From Bradyrhizobium sp. AT1 (GTDB lineage Bacteria; Pseudomonadota; Alphaproteobacteria; Rhizobiales; Xanthobacteraceae), in the NCBI RefSeq assembly GCF_001590795.1, contig NZ_JXDL01000001.1, forward strand, positions 2,280,561 to 2,344,560: a stretch of DNA of 64,000 bases, given 5' to 3'. Under the pieces are notes generated by a model, which did not search any database, was not told the origin of the DNA, and saw only the letters and a program-made list of their open reading frames with translations. Both the position numbers and the translations under genes were made by a program. Numbering within the stretch: position 1 is the stretch's first letter; each line of letters opens with the position of its first letter. Below are positions 42,453-52,154 of the stretch, in pieces.

Positions 42453-43415
42453 TCACGCCGCGACTGTAGGCGAACGTTGGCGCCTGGCGTTGGCATAGAG
42501 TGAAGCCACCGCGCATGACGCCATGCGGGCGCGCGGCGAGTCCGCGCGCGAGGTCAGGACGATCGGAACGCGGGCCCCAAGCACGAGACCCGCACCATCC
42601 GCCTTGGCGAAATAGGCCAGATTTTTTGCCAGCATGTTACCGGCTTCGAGATCGGGCACGACAAGGATCTGCGCCCGGCCGGCCACTTCCGATTTGATCC
42701 CCTTGATGCGTGCGGCCTCGATGTCGATCGCATTGTCGAAGGCCAGCGGTCCGTCGAGCACGCCGCCGGTGATCTGGCCGCGATCTGCCATCTTGCACAG
42801 CGCCGCGGCTTCGAGCGTCGACGGTATCTTGGAGGTCACGGTCTCCACCGCCGAGAGGATCGCCACCCGCGGCGATGTGCCGAAGCCGGCCTGAACGTAA
42901 AGATCGATCGCGTTCTGGATGATGTCCCGCTTGGCATCGAGATCGGGAAAGATGTTGATGGCCGCATCCGTCACGAACAGGGTTTCGGCATAGGCCGGCA
43001 CGTCCATCACGAAGACATGGCTGATGCGACGATCGGTGCGCAGGCCGCCCGCTTTCGCGGTCACGGCCCGCATCAGCTCATCGGTATGCAGGCTGCCCTT
43101 CATCAGCATTTCACCCTTGGCCGCGTGAATCAGCTCGACGCTTCTGGCGGCCGCTTCGTCGCTGTGCGCGACGTTGACCACCTCGAAGCCTCCGATGTCG
43201 AGGCCGTGCTTTCCCGCGATATCCCTGATCCTGCTCTCGGGCCCGACCAGAAGGGGCCGGATGATGCCTGCTTGCGCGCTGTCGACGGCGCCGCGCAGCG
43301 AAGTTTCGTCGCAGGGATGCACCACGATTGTCGGGAGCGGCGGAACGGCCTTGGCGGCGACGATCAATCGGTCGTACTTGCTGGGAGACTGAGTTTGCCT
43401 TGCCTCGGTTGACAT
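42453..43415 (-). CDS. pta: Phosphate acetyl/butyryltransferase
   Basis: A 320-residue single-domain phosphotransacetylase of the PTA_PTB family. Segments include [20 protein letters not shown] near residue 112, [20 protein letters not shown] and [20 protein letters not shown]. It begins at the ATG at 43415, preceded by GGGAGCGAG; an ATG 18 bp upstream lacks a good site. It is followed by ackA after 5 bp. The pair turns acetyl-CoA (or butyryl-CoA) into the acid with gain of ATP. The short form is also close to phosphate butyryltransferase, so chain length is open. Confidence 0.88.
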   Translation of the reverse strand: MSTEARQTQSPSKYDRLIVAAKAVPPLPTIVVHPCDETSLRGAVDSAQAGIIRPLLVGPESRIRDIAGKHGLDIGGFEVVNVAHSDEAAARSVELIHAAKGEMLMKGSLHTDELMRAVTAKAGGLRTDRRISHVFVMDVPAYAETLFVTDAAINIFPDLDAKRDIIQNAIDLYVQAGFGTSPRVAILSAVETVTSKIPSTLEAAALCKMADRGQITGGVLDGPLAFDNAIDIEAARIKGIKSEVAGRAQILVVPDLEAGNMLAKNLAYFAKADGAGLVLGARVPIVLTSRADSPRARMASCAVASLYANARRQRSPTVAA

Positions 43416-43444
43416 GATCTCGCTCCCGGTCATTCCAGACAGTC

Positions 43445-45664
43445 TTACGACGCCTTCGCCTTTGGATCGAAAGGGGCAACGTTCGACCCACCCTCCCCGG
43501 CATCGACGCCAAACAACGCGGCGACACGCAGCAACCTTCTTTCACGCTCGCCCGTGATGTCGCCGCTGGCAGAGAGCACCTCGCTGATCGCCGCAAAGGC
43601 TGCGCGCCGCTGACTCACATCCTCCGGCAACAACGTCCGGATGGCTTCAACGGCGCCTTCCCGATCGATCAGCAACATGAAGAACTGCTCTCGAACCAGC
43701 CTCTTGAACTCGGGAAGCGTCATCCGCGGTCCACTGTAGTCCCGGCGGATCTGGCGCAAGGCCTCGATGCTGCGCTCGTCGACCATTCCCCGCGCTGAGC
43801 CGATATAGAGGAGACTGCGGATGGCTGCCTCGCGCAAACCTCCCTCGCCGATCCTTGATTTCAGCTCCGCGATCCGCGTCTCCAGCATCGCACGGTGCTC
43901 GGACGACATCTCGCGCCGCCGGGATGGTTCGGACTTCGGATCGATTCCGACGGCCGCCTGCAGCGCTGGCGAGCCGTAGACGTTGAGGAATATCGTCTCG
44001 CTCAGCGCTTCCTGCGCGTCGCGCCAGCTATCCAGGACATGCACGATCTGCTTGGACATCTGCTCCTGGAACGCGACGAAGGGATTATCCGAGGACGCAG
44101 GCTTGCGATTGTCCTCGATCTCCTCGGCGGCCGACTTCACCGCCGTCATCCATGGATTCTTGCTGCTCGCGACCTCATATTGCAGCCGAAGCGGATGCAG
44201 ATTGCGCATCGTCTCGGCCATCTGCGGCGTCACCATGGTCTTGATCCAGGGCCGCACGAACTTCTGGTAGGCGGCGAGGTTGAGCTCCGAGACGCGCTTG
44301 GCGGCGGCGAAGCGCCGCTCGTCCTCGGGGGAGTTGCCGCCCATGGCGCGGATGTTGTCGAGCGTCCGCGCCTCGCAGCGCATGACCCACTGGCCGACGA
44401 CGAGATCGGAGCTCGTGGTTTCCTCGCCCTTGGCCTCGAACGTCGCTTCGTAGAGTCCCGGCGGCAGCACGTCGATCAGGTCGATATTGCTGGAGAACTC
44501 GGCGTGCTCCTTCTTGGCGACGCCGCCGGAGACGAAGATGCCGAGATGGCCGATGCTCTTGTGAACGGTATAGACGATGGTCTGCCCATAAGCCCGGATC
44601 TCGTCGACGTCGGCATAGCAATCGAGGATCCAGTCCAGCGCCTGCTGCGGCGGCGTGACATTGTCCCCTTCGGAACAGAATACCAGGATAGGCGATCGGA
44701 TGTTGCGCAGATCGACCTTCTGACCATCGGACATCTCGATCCTGCCCGCGGCGAGATTGTTGCCGATGAAAAGCTCGTCGACGATGAACTGGATTTCTTC
44801 CGCGTTGAGGCTGACGTGCCCGCCCCACCACCGCTCGAATTCCAGATAGCGGTCAGCCTCGGTGTCGACCTTGGAATAGACGTTGTATTGCTTGGTCCAG
44901 AGCGTATTGGACGGATTCTGGTTCTCGAAATTCTGCACCAGCCAGGCGCCGTCGAACTTCCCGGCGCCGAGATCGGAAGCCATCGCGGTCAGCCAGCTTC
45001 CGCCCAAAAGACCGCCGGAATAGCGCATCGGATATTTGCCGTGCACGCCGGCCCAATAGGCCAGCGGCGCCCCGGCAATGATGAGCGGCCCGAACAATTC
45101 GGGCCGCAGCGACGCCAGGATCATGACAGCCCAACCGGCCTGGCAGTTTCCGATCACGCATGGCTTGCCGTCGGCCTCGGGGTGGTGGCTGATGACCTTC
45201 TCGATGAACAACGCTTCGGCCCGCGCGATGCGCTCGATGGTTTGTCCGGGCATCGGTTCGGGCAGGAAGCCGACGAAGTAGCAGGGATGCCCGGCTTTCA
45301 TCGCAACGCCGATCTCGCTGTCGGCCTTGAAGCCGCCGATCCCCGGCCCGTGGCCGGCGCGCGGATCGATGACGACGAACGGCCGCCGCTCCGGATCAAT
45401 CTCCACGCCTTTTGGCGGAATGATCCGGACCAGCGCGTAGTTGACGGGCTCGTCCAGCTTGCGTCCGTCGATGATCAATTCGGCGGCATATTGCAGGACA
45501 TGCGGCGCGGTCTGCGCGACATGCTCCCGGTACTGGTCGCCGCGCCGGCGCATGATGTCGAGGAACAGGACGCTCCGCTGACCGGCGTCGACCATGTATT
45601 CGACGGCCGAGGCGACAAGCCCGGACAACGGGCCGCCCGGCACTTTCATTGTTTCCATCGACAT
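43445..45664 (-). CDS. DUF3141 protein with PHA-synthase-like catalytic triad
   Basis: A 739-residue protein of the DUF3141 family. Residues about 90-390 form an alpha/beta-hydrolase domain like PhaC. The nucleophile box is IGNCQAGWA with Cys174, matching the PhaC pattern [GS]-x-C-x-[GA]-G. Asp334 in EGDNVTPP and His373 in KSIGHLGIFVSGG complete a triad whose spacing is close to PhaC. The C-terminal 350 residues are helical and unassigned. It lies 29 bp before pta and 9 bp after the AI-2E-type gene. A FixK-type box lies 61 bp before its start, inside the previous gene's end. Polymerase or acyl-transfer activity is unproven. Confidence 0.83.
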   Translation of the reverse strand: MSMETMKVPGGPLSGLVASAVEYMVDAGQRSVLFLDIMRRRGDQYREHVAQTAPHVLQYAAELIIDGRKLDEPVNYALVRIIPPKGVEIDPERRPFVVIDPRAGHGPGIGGFKADSEIGVAMKAGHPCYFVGFLPEPMPGQTIERIARAEALFIEKVISHHPEADGKPCVIGNCQAGWAVMILASLRPELFGPLIIAGAPLAYWAGVHGKYPMRYSGGLLGGSWLTAMASDLGAGKFDGAWLVQNFENQNPSNTLWTKQYNVYSKVDTEADRYLEFERWWGGHVSLNAEEIQFIVDELFIGNNLAAGRIEMSDGQKVDLRNIRSPILVFCSEGDNVTPPQQALDWILDCYADVDEIRAYGQTIVYTVHKSIGHLGIFVSGGVAKKEHAEFSSNIDLIDVLPPGLYEATFEAKGEETTSSDLVVGQWVMRCEARTLDNIRAMGGNSPEDERRFAAAKRVSELNLAAYQKFVRPWIKTMVTPQMAETMRNLHPLRLQYEVASSKNPWMTAVKSAAEEIEDNRKPASSDNPFVAFQEQMSKQIVHVLDSWRDAQEALSETIFLNVYGSPALQAAVGIDPKSEPSRRREMSSEHRAMLETRIAELKSRIGEGGLREAAIRSLLYIGSARGMVDERSIEALRQIRRDYSGPRMTLPEFKRLVREQFFMLLIDREGAVEAIRTLLPEDVSQRRAAFAAISEVLSASGDITGERERRLLRVAALFGVDAGEGGSNVAPFDPKAKAS

Positions 45665-45673
45665 GTTCCGACC

Positions 45674-46783
45674 TCATCGTCGCGCGGTCTCATCCAAGGC
45701 GCTCAGCGCTGGCCGATGTTGATTTAGGTCAACGGTCGACAACGCTTGCGGCTGCGGAACGCTGCGGTCGGTTCTGATCCAGGCCACCGTGAGCTCCCAA
45801 GCCACCGACAGGATGATCGGTCCGATGAAGAGACCGACGATTCCGTGCCCCAGCGTGCCCCCGATCACGCCGATGAGGATGACGAGCGTCGGCGTCGTCA
45901 GGCCGCGCCCCATCACGAGCGGCTTCAATATGTTGTCGAGAATGCTGACGATTCCGAGGAAAAGCGTCAGCAGCAGCGCCGTGGTAAGATCCTTGTCGGT
46001 CCAGATCCAGATGATCACGGGCAGCATGATGATGGCTGCGCCGATCTGCACGACGGAGAGCAGCAGCACGAGGAAGGCAAGCAGCCCGGCAATCGGAATG
46101 CCTGCCAGCTTGAAGCCGATGCCGGCGAGCAGCGCCTGGATGACTGCGATACCGATCACGCCCTGGGATACCGCACGGATGGTCGCACCGGCCAGGTCCA
46201 GGAAGTGCTCGCTCTGCTCGGGCACGATCCGCGACAGAACCCCCCTGCCCGCCGTCACGAGCTGCGGCGCATAGGGAAAGAGGACGCCGGCGACCGCGAC
46301 CGAGAACAGGAACTTGACGGTGCCGACGCCGGCATCGCCCGCGACGCCAAGCAGCGTCCCGGCGAAGGGCTTTAGATACGGCACGATCCGCTGCAGAACC
46401 GAACGGAGATTGGTCGAGGCCTGATCCCAGAAATCGTAGAGCTGCGTTCCAATCAGCGGCCAGGTCTTGATCGTCGCGGGCGGCGACGGAATGGCCAGAT
46501 CGCCCGCCGCCAGCTCGCCGGCAAAATCCCTGATCCCGTCGACCGCACCGATGCCGAGCCAAGCCGCCGGCCCGATGACGATCGCGAGATTGATGACCGT
46601 GAGGATGACCGCGGCGAGCTTCGTCCGACCGCCCAGGATTCTTGCGAGCAACACAAAGGCCGGATTGAACGCGACCGCGAGCACGACGGCCCAGACCAGG
46701 ATCGTGACGAAGGGACGGATCAGGTAGAATGTCCAAGCGATCAGCAGAGCGAGCAATCCGAGCCGGATCACGAGCTGGATCAC
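45674..46783 (-). CDS. AI-2E family transporter
   Basis: A 369-residue membrane protein of the AI-2E (TqsA/PerM) family with about eight helices. The C-terminal hallmark is MGRGLTTPTLVILIGVIGGTL, with GHGIVGLFIGPIILSVAWEL after it. The frame runs up to a TTG at 46894, but that start would lie upstream of the FNR box. I choose the GTG at 46783: GGAGAGG precedes it and the length then matches the family. It starts an operon with DUF3141, pta, ackA and fabI. Some members export ions or signals; the substrate here is unknown. Confidence 0.83.
   Translation of the reverse strand: MIQLVIRLGLLALLIAWTFYLIRPFVTILVWAVVLAVAFNPAFVLLARILGGRTKLAAVILTVINLAIVIGPAAWLGIGAVDGIRDFAGELAAGDLAIPSPPATIKTWPLIGTQLYDFWDQASTNLRSVLQRIVPYLKPFAGTLLGVAGDAGVGTVKFLFSVAVAGVLFPYAPQLVTAGRGVLSRIVPEQSEHFLDLAGATIRAVSQGVIGIAVIQALLAGIGFKLAGIPIAGLLAFLVLLLSVVQIGAAIIMLPVIIWIWTDKDLTTALLLTLFLGIVSILDNILKPLVMGRGLTTPTLVILIGVIGGTLGHGIVGLFIGPIILSVAWELTVAWIRTDRSVPQPQALSTVDLNQHRPALSALDETARR
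45719..45732 (-). promoter_or_regulatory. FixK/FNR-type box before DUF3141 gene
   Basis: TTGAT-TTAG-GTCAA matches the palindrome at 9 of 10 bases. It lies inside the last codons of the AI-2E-type gene, 61 bp before the DUF3141 start, and could be an internal promoter site. Because it is coding sequence, chance is a real alternative. Confidence 0.45.
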
Positions 46784-46876
46784 GTCCTCTCCGGTGAGAA
46801 GCTGGCGAAGTGTCTTCAAGGCGGCGCCCAGGACTAGACCAGCGGCAAGCGTAGCTGGCGCCCTGGCGAGGCGATC

Positions 46877-46890
46877 TTGATCTGGATCAA
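46877..46890 (-). promoter_or_regulatory. FixK/FNR box upstream of AI-2E-DUF3141-pta-ackA-fabI operon
   Basis: TTGAT-CTGG-ATCAA is a perfect palindrome, identical to the one at 27519. Its centre is 100 bp before the GTG start at 46783. It argues against the longer reading frame that begins upstream of it. Confidence 0.68.
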
Positions 46891-46903
46891 ACAATGCCCA
46901 AGA

Positions 46904-48028
46904 CTAAACGCTGCGATAGCACGCGATGCCGGCAATATCGGGCGCGATGCCGAGCCCCGGCTCGTGGTCCAATTCGACAGCGCCATCTCTCACATGGATG
47001 ATCGGGCCGCAGAGCAGATCGCGCAGCGGGTTGTCGTTGGCATCGACTTCCAGCCAGCCATCGCCGCCGACGCCGGCAAGGAGATGCGCGGACGCGAGCA
47101 AGCCAATGCCTCCGCCGAGATAATGCGGGCAGAACGTCTTGCCCGCCTTCAGGATGTCACGAGCCAGCCCCGCACAGAGGCTGAGGCCGCCCCACTTTGC
47201 GATATCGGGCTGAACCACGCCGAGCACGTCCTCGGCCAGAACCTCCTTGAAGGCATCGAGGCTCGCAATGTTTTCGCCGGCCGCAATCGGCATCTTCGCT
47301 GCGGCACGCAGCCTGCGCCATTCCTCGCGCGGGCGATCGGCGCGGATCGGCTCCTCCAGCCAGCGCAGATCGAATTCGGCAAGCCGCGGCAGCATCTCCA
47401 TCGCCTGGGCGACCGACCAACCCTGATTGGCATCGCTGGCAAGCATGCCGGCGCCGACGATGCCGCGCAGCGCGGCCAGATTGGCGAGATCGGTCTCGGC
47501 GCCAAAGCCGACCTTCAGCTTCAGCGCGCGATGGCCCCGTTCGAGCGCGGCTTCCGCCGTGCGCGCCGCGCTGCCGGGATTGATGCCGCTCGCATAGACC
47601 TTGACCTTGTTCGACCGGCCGCCGAGGAGGCGCCACAGCGGCAACCGCTGGCGGCGCGCCGAGAGGTCCCACAGCGCGAGATCGATGCCCGAAATCGCCT
47701 GCGCGAACGGACCGGGTTCGCCGCATTGAAGCGCCAGCACCTCGGTGCCCGCCGTCAGCACGTCGAACGCCTGAGCAGGACCGTCGAATTTGCGTCCCAC
47801 GAGACCGGGTGCCAGCACCTCATTGACGAGCCGGGCGCGATGCTCCGCGCCTGGCGCCGGGAAGTTGGACCAAGCCTCACCCCATCCCTCGACGCCGTCC
47901 TCGTCGACCGCGCGAACGATGACGGCGGGACGGTTGAGCATCTTGCCGAACGACGTCACCACCGGCGTCGCCAGCGGATAGCGAAAGCAGAACGCCTCGA
48001 TCGATCGGATCGTGAGACGGTCAGTCAT
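46904..48028 (-). CDS. Mandelate racemase/muconate lactonizing (enolase superfamily) enzyme
   Basis: A 374-residue enolase-superfamily enzyme. The catalytic KxK is in RALKLKVGFG near residue 170. The three metal ligands are Asp in ASDANQGW, Glu in LEEPIRADRP and Glu in AGENIASL. The general-base His region is CPHYLGGGIGLLAS. It is 47 bp after the aldolase gene on the same strand and probably ends the carbohydrate operon. Sugar-acid dehydratase or lactone cycloisomerase are the likely activities. The exact substrate cannot be fixed. Confidence 0.83.
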   Translation of the reverse strand: MTDRLTIRSIEAFCFRYPLATPVVTSFGKMLNRPAVIVRAVDEDGVEGWGEAWSNFPAPGAEHRARLVNEVLAPGLVGRKFDGPAQAFDVLTAGTEVLALQCGEPGPFAQAISGIDLALWDLSARRQRLPLWRLLGGRSNKVKVYASGINPGSAARTAEAALERGHRALKLKVGFGAETDLANLAALRGIVGAGMLASDANQGWSVAQAMEMLPRLAEFDLRWLEEPIRADRPREEWRRLRAAAKMPIAAGENIASLDAFKEVLAEDVLGVVQPDIAKWGGLSLCAGLARDILKAGKTFCPHYLGGGIGLLASAHLLAGVGGDGWLEVDANDNPLRDLLCGPIIHVRDGAVELDHEPGLGIAPDIAGIACYRSV

Positions 48029-48075
48029 GTTGAGGATCCTGCGATCGGGATGAAACCACGCGGAAAACCACGATC

Positions 48076-49113
48076 TCAGTAGGCGCGCGCGAAGTCACCT
48101 TCCTGCTTGATATCGGCGAATACCGGAAAGCGCGGCTTCCACCGCGTACCCTTCGCCGTCGTGAGCTTGCCGAGCCGCTGCAGCACGCCGAGGCCGTCCT
48201 TGCGCAGGCTCGCCGCCACGGCCGCACGATCCGGGAAATTCTTCAGAACAGCGTCGAGCCAAATGGTGCGGCCGGCGAGGAAGCCGCTTGCACCCGCGGC
48301 ATAAGAATAGTCGAGAACGAGCTCGAATTTTTCAGGGGCAGCGCCGCCCGACAGCAGCACCCAGGGGATGCTGCGTTCGCGGCAAATGTCGCCGATGGCG
48401 TCGAACTCCTTCTGTGCAGCCTTAGCTTCCGCGCTGCCGTCACGGGCCGGCAGGCCGGCCGCCGCAAGCGGACTCTCCAGCTTGAGCAGATCGACGCAGT
48501 ATTCCGGCTTGGCAAACTCGCGCACGCTGTCGATGACGAGGCCGGGCAGCTTGCCCGGTGATTCCACATAGTCCGCGGTGTGATTGGCACTGCCGAGGAA
48601 CGGATAGACCAGTAGCTCGAGGACATAAGGAATGTCGTGGCGGGCGCAGTCCTCGCCGATCTCGCGGACGAAACGCTTCTGGTGCTCGTTGACCGCGGCA
48701 TCGGCATCCGGTCGGTACCAGGCCAGCACCTTGACGGCGTCGCCGCCCATCGCGCGAATCTTTTCCACGCTCCAATTGGTGATCACGCGGGACTTGCGGC
48801 CGCCCGAGGTTTCCTCGACGCGGTGCTCTTCCAGAGTCATGATCAAGCCACAGCGCGGCGGCAACAGGTCAATCGCCGCGGGTACGGCGAAATTTGGATC
48901 GAACAGCATCGAGCTGCAGTGCGGCGCGAGATTTTCGACCAGGAGACGCTTGGCCGCCGTGACGTCGGAATACTCGACCTGCTCCCGGGCGATGCCCTTT
49001 GCTTTCGCGATGGCGTCGAATAGTGGAGGTCGCTGATCCAACGCGACCATGCGAAAGTGGCCCTCCGCGTCAGCAAGCCGTGCCAAGCCGCGGTTCTTTC
49101 CAATCGTTCTCAT
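48076..49113 (-). CDS. Class I aldolase of LacD/YihT type
   Basis: A 345-residue class I aldolase related to tagatose-1,6-bisphosphate aldolase (LacD) and sulfofructose-phosphate aldolase (YihT). The start region has GHFRMVALDQRPPLF, the Schiff-base Lys is in YCVDLLKLESPLAAA near residue 222, and the phosphate-binding region is IPWVLLSGGAAPEKF and AGASGFLAGRTIW. The ATG at 49113 overlaps the kinase stop by 4 bp; a longer frame upstream is dismissed. It should split a phosphorylated ketose made by the neighbouring kinase. Tagatose-type and sulfo-sugar substrates are both possible. Confidence 0.83.
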   Translation of the reverse strand: MRTIGKNRGLARLADAEGHFRMVALDQRPPLFDAIAKAKGIAREQVEYSDVTAAKRLLVENLAPHCSSMLFDPNFAVPAAIDLLPPRCGLIMTLEEHRVEETSGGRKSRVITNWSVEKIRAMGGDAVKVLAWYRPDADAAVNEHQKRFVREIGEDCARHDIPYVLELLVYPFLGSANHTADYVESPGKLPGLVIDSVREFAKPEYCVDLLKLESPLAAAGLPARDGSAEAKAAQKEFDAIGDICRERSIPWVLLSGGAAPEKFELVLDYSYAAGASGFLAGRTIWLDAVLKNFPDRAAVAASLRKDGLGVLQRLGKLTTAKGTRWKPRFPVFADIKQEGDFARAY

Positions 49114-50069
49114 GGCGTCGTCCTTATGAATGCAAGACACTCGTTGATATCGGGGATTCCGTTGCGGCCACCGGGGTGGCGGCATTTCATGGCGGCCGCG
49201 GCCGCGGAAAACGTCATGGCGGCGCGCACCTCGAGACCGGCACCGATCGACAGCGCATAGGCGCCATGGAAGACGTCCCCCGCGCCCGTGGTGTCGACGA
49301 CGTCGACGGCGTAGGCCGACTGACGGTGCATACCGCCGTTCTCATACCAGCTCACGCCGCTCTGACCGCGCGTGACCGCGATGACGCCACAACCGAAGCG
49401 CGCGAGCGCCGCGAGAGATCTATCTTCAGCCGATCCGACAAACGCGGTGAGAGCAGGTTCGGAGAAGACCGCATGATCGGTCAAGGGCAGCAACCGCTCG
49501 AACACTTCGGCATCAGCCATGTCGCCGTCGAGCACCGTCGGAATGCCGCGCGCTCGCGCTTCGCGGAACAGTGTCGCGGCGCCCTCGACCCAACGCGGAT
49601 CTGCCAGCACGGATGATGCGCGCGCGATCGCCTCGAGCGGAAGCCAGTCCGCCGCTTCCGGATAATGGCCGCGGAAATTGACGATCTGCCGCTCGCCGGA
49701 CCTATCGACGATGACGCCGGAGACGGACGAGCGGCCCTCGGGAAACAGCCGGAAGTTCTCGACGTCGACGCCTGCGGCAATGAAGCCCGATTTCATCTCA
49801 TGGCCCGCAGCGTCATCCCCTGCCCGTCCCCAGAACGACGCGGACGCACCGAGCTTGGCCACCGCGATGCTCGCATTGGCGGCCATGCCGCCGCCGAGCG
49901 TGCCGTAGCCTGTCGCCTTGATCTTCTCGCTTCCACCGGAAAATGGGCGATCGACACGCCAGACCTGGTCGAGTGCCGACAGGCCAAGACAGATCACGTG
50001 CACGGGCCTTTCCCGCGACGCGACGTCCGCCAGGGCCGACACATCACCGATATTCGTGGACGCGTTCAC
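49110..50069 (-). CDS. PfkB-family sugar kinase, YihV-like
   Basis: A 319-residue ribokinase-family kinase. The PfkB C-terminal signature is [19 protein letters not shown] near residue 265 with the catalytic Asp in GAGD. The GG motif near the start is [20 protein letters not shown]. As I recall E. coli YihV (sulfofructose kinase), the blocks [27 protein letters not shown] and [13 protein letters not shown] are strongly alike. It overlaps the aldolase and ATPase genes by 4 bp each. It should phosphorylate a ketose; whether the sugar is sulfonated is unknown, since the other sulfo-EMP genes are missing here. Confidence 0.85.
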   Translation of the reverse strand: MNASTNIGDVSALADVASRERPVHVICLGLSALDQVWRVDRPFSGGSEKIKATGYGTLGGGMAANASIAVAKLGASASFWGRAGDDAAGHEMKSGFIAAGVDVENFRLFPEGRSSVSGVIVDRSGERQIVNFRGHYPEAADWLPLEAIARASSVLADPRWVEGAATLFREARARGIPTVLDGDMADAEVFERLLPLTDHAVFSEPALTAFVGSAEDRSLAALARFGCGVIAVTRGQSGVSWYENGGMHRQSAYAVDVVDTTGAGDVFHGAYALSIGAGLEVRAAMTFSAAAAAMKCRHPGGRNGIPDINECLAFIRTTP

Positions 50070-51139
50070 CGCAAAACCTGCCCGTTGGCGGCATCAAACA
50101 AATGCGTCTTGCCCGGCTGCGGCCGCAAGCCGATGCGATCGCCGACCTTCGGCCGCAGCGACGGATCGACCCTTGCGATCGCGGAAACGCCGGCAAGATC
50201 GAAATGGATCAGCGTATCCGATCCGAGCGGCTCGACGAGCTTGACGTTGATGGCAACGCTGTCGGCGGCCTCCGTGGTCACCACGAAATGCTCAGGGCGA
50301 ATTCCGAGCACGGCATTACCCGCCACCCTGAGGCGGCCTGCGCTCTCGCCTTCCAACGGCATCACGATGCCGCCTAGCGAGAGGATCGCCTGTCCCTGCC
50401 GCCACTCGACCGGAAAGAAGTTCATGGCGGGCGAGCCGATGAATCCGGCGACGAATTGATTGGCTGGTCGTTCGTAAACGGTTTCGGGCGTGTCGTATTG
50501 CTGGATCGTGCCGCTCTGAAGCACCACGATCCGGTCGGCCATGGTCATGGCCTCGATCTGGTCGTGGGTCACGAAAACCATGGTGGTCTTGAGCTCTTGC
50601 GACAGCGCCTTGATCTCGGCCCGCACCTGTCCGCGCAGTTTTGCGTCGAGATTGGACAGCGGCTCGTCGAACAGGAATGCCTTGGGATTGCGCACGATGG
50701 CGCGACCCATGGCGACGCGCTGGCGCTGGCCTCCGGAGAGCTCCTTCGGCTTGCGGTCGAGATAGGGTTCAATGTGCAAGAGCGCTGCGGCGCGCTTCAC
50801 ACGCGCATCGATCTCGGCCCTCGACACGCCGCGCAGCTCCAAAGCAAAGGACATGTTGTCGTAGACTTTCATGTGCGGATAAAGCGCGTAGTCCTGGAAC
50901 ACCATTGCGATATCGCGATGGGCGGCCTGCACGCCGTTGACGCGCTTGTCGCCGATATAGATCTCTCCGGACGAAATCGGCTCGAGGCCGGCGATGATGC
51001 GCAATAAGGTCGACTTGCCGCAGCCGGACGGGCCGACGAACACGACGAACTCATGATCCGCTATCTCCAGATTGAGATCGGGGATCACGGTCAGATTGCC
51101 GTAGCGCTTGACGAGGTTGCGGATTGAGATCGAGGCCAT
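50066..51139 (-). CDS. Carbohydrate ABC transporter ATPase (MalK/UgpC type)
   Basis: A 357-residue ATPase of the CUT1 sugar-import family. Walker A is [12 protein letters not shown] near residues 35-46, the signature is [15 protein letters not shown] near 135-149, Walker B is [12 protein letters not shown], and the H-loop is [13 protein letters not shown]-terminal TOBE-type regulatory domain of about 120 residues is present. It overlaps the kinase gene by 4 bp and follows the dehydrogenase gene by 6 bp. It powers the two permeases encoded upstream. Confidence 0.93.
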   Translation of the reverse strand: MASISIRNLVKRYGNLTVIPDLNLEIADHEFVVFVGPSGCGKSTLLRIIAGLEPISSGEIYIGDKRVNGVQAAHRDIAMVFQDYALYPHMKVYDNMSFALELRGVSRAEIDARVKRAAALLHIEPYLDRKPKELSGGQRQRVAMGRAIVRNPKAFLFDEPLSNLDAKLRGQVRAEIKALSQELKTTMVFVTHDQIEAMTMADRIVVLQSGTIQQYDTPETVYERPANQFVAGFIGSPAMNFFPVEWRQGQAILSLGGIVMPLEGESAGRLRVAGNAVLGIRPEHFVVTTEAADSVAINVKLVEPLGSDTLIHFDLAGVSAIARVDPSLRPKVGDRIGLRPQPGKTHLFDAANGQVLR

Positions 51140-51145
51140 GATCGC

Positions 51146-52150
51146 TCAGTCTAGCGCCAGCACGGGCTTGATGAGCTCGCCCTTGGCGAAGCGAGCGAAA
51201 TTTTCGGGCAGAGCCGACAGCCCGAACTCGCCGTCGACGAGGACGCGATATTCGTCCCTGTATTTGCGCAGCAGCTCGACATTCGGCTCGAAATCGGAAA
51301 CCGGAAAATAGAAAGTTCGGATCATGTAGAAATCCTTGCGACGGAACACCTTACCTTCCTCGATGATCCACGGCGCGGCGTTTTCGCCGACCAGCACCAG
51401 CGCGCCGCGCGGCAGCACGAGCTCAATGCCGAGGTTGCGCGCCGCATGGGCGCCGGAGCATTCCATGATCAGGGCGAAGCGCTTCGAGGTATCGCCCACC
51501 GGATGCGCCTTGGCGCCGAAAGATTGCGCGATCTTGAGCCGCGTCGCGTTGGGGTCGGCGACGTGGACGTCGTCATAGCCGAGCGCGCGGAGCGCCAGCA
51601 CGACCCCGAGGCCGACAGGCCCCGCCCCCATCACGAGGACCGGTCCGGCCTCGCTTGCTGGCACCACGCGGCTGACGAAGCGCACGGCATGGCCCGAAGT
51701 GCCGATAGTGTCGAGCAGCAGCGGCGCGAGACTGTCCTCGATGTCGTCAGGCACCGGCAGCAGGCAATTTTCCGGCACCGGCACATATTCGGCATAGCCG
51801 CCTGGCCTGTTCCAGCCGATCAGGCTGGAAACTTCCAGGCACATCTGGGTATCGCCGCGCTTGCAGGCCGCGCAGCGACCGCAGTGCAAGGGGATATAGA
51901 CAGCGCAGCGGCGGCCATGCAGGCGATGGCCGGGCTGCTCGACCACGCCGAAGATCTCGTGGCCTGCTGTGAACTCGGCGCCCTTGTGCCAGAGCTTGAA
52001 GTCCGAGCCGCACAGCGCGGTGCGGGAGACGCGCACCAACACCTCGCCGGCGGCGATTTCGGGCATCGGTACACGCTCGATGGTGATGCGGTCGTTGCCG
52101 TGGAAGACCGCCGCCTGCATGATCGAATTCGGTCGGGGGGATACGTTCAT
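51146..52150 (-). CDS. Zinc-dependent medium-chain alcohol/polyol dehydrogenase
   Basis: A 334-residue MDR dehydrogenase of the sorbitol/threonine dehydrogenase group. The catalytic zinc site has Cys in RTALCGSDFKLWH and GHE in FTAGHEIFGVVEQ. The structural zinc cysteines are CGRCAACKRGDTQMC. The NAD-binding Rossmann motif is GAGPVGLGVVLALRALG. It sits between the permease and ATPase genes with 4-6 bp gaps. It probably oxidises an imported polyol to a ketose for the kinase. A start 30 bp later, at MQAAVFHG, is also possible. Confidence 0.87.
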   Translation of the reverse strand: MNVSPRPNSIMQAAVFHGNDRITIERVPMPEIAAGEVLVRVSRTALCGSDFKLWHKGAEFTAGHEIFGVVEQPGHRLHGRRCAVYIPLHCGRCAACKRGDTQMCLEVSSLIGWNRPGGYAEYVPVPENCLLPVPDDIEDSLAPLLLDTIGTSGHAVRFVSRVVPASEAGPVLVMGAGPVGLGVVLALRALGYDDVHVADPNATRLKIAQSFGAKAHPVGDTSKRFALIMECSGAHAARNLGIELVLPRGALVLVGENAAPWIIEEGKVFRRKDFYMIRTFYFPVSDFEPNVELLRKYRDEYRVLVDGEFGLSALPENFARFAKGELIKPVLALD

Positions 52151-52154
52151 CGCA

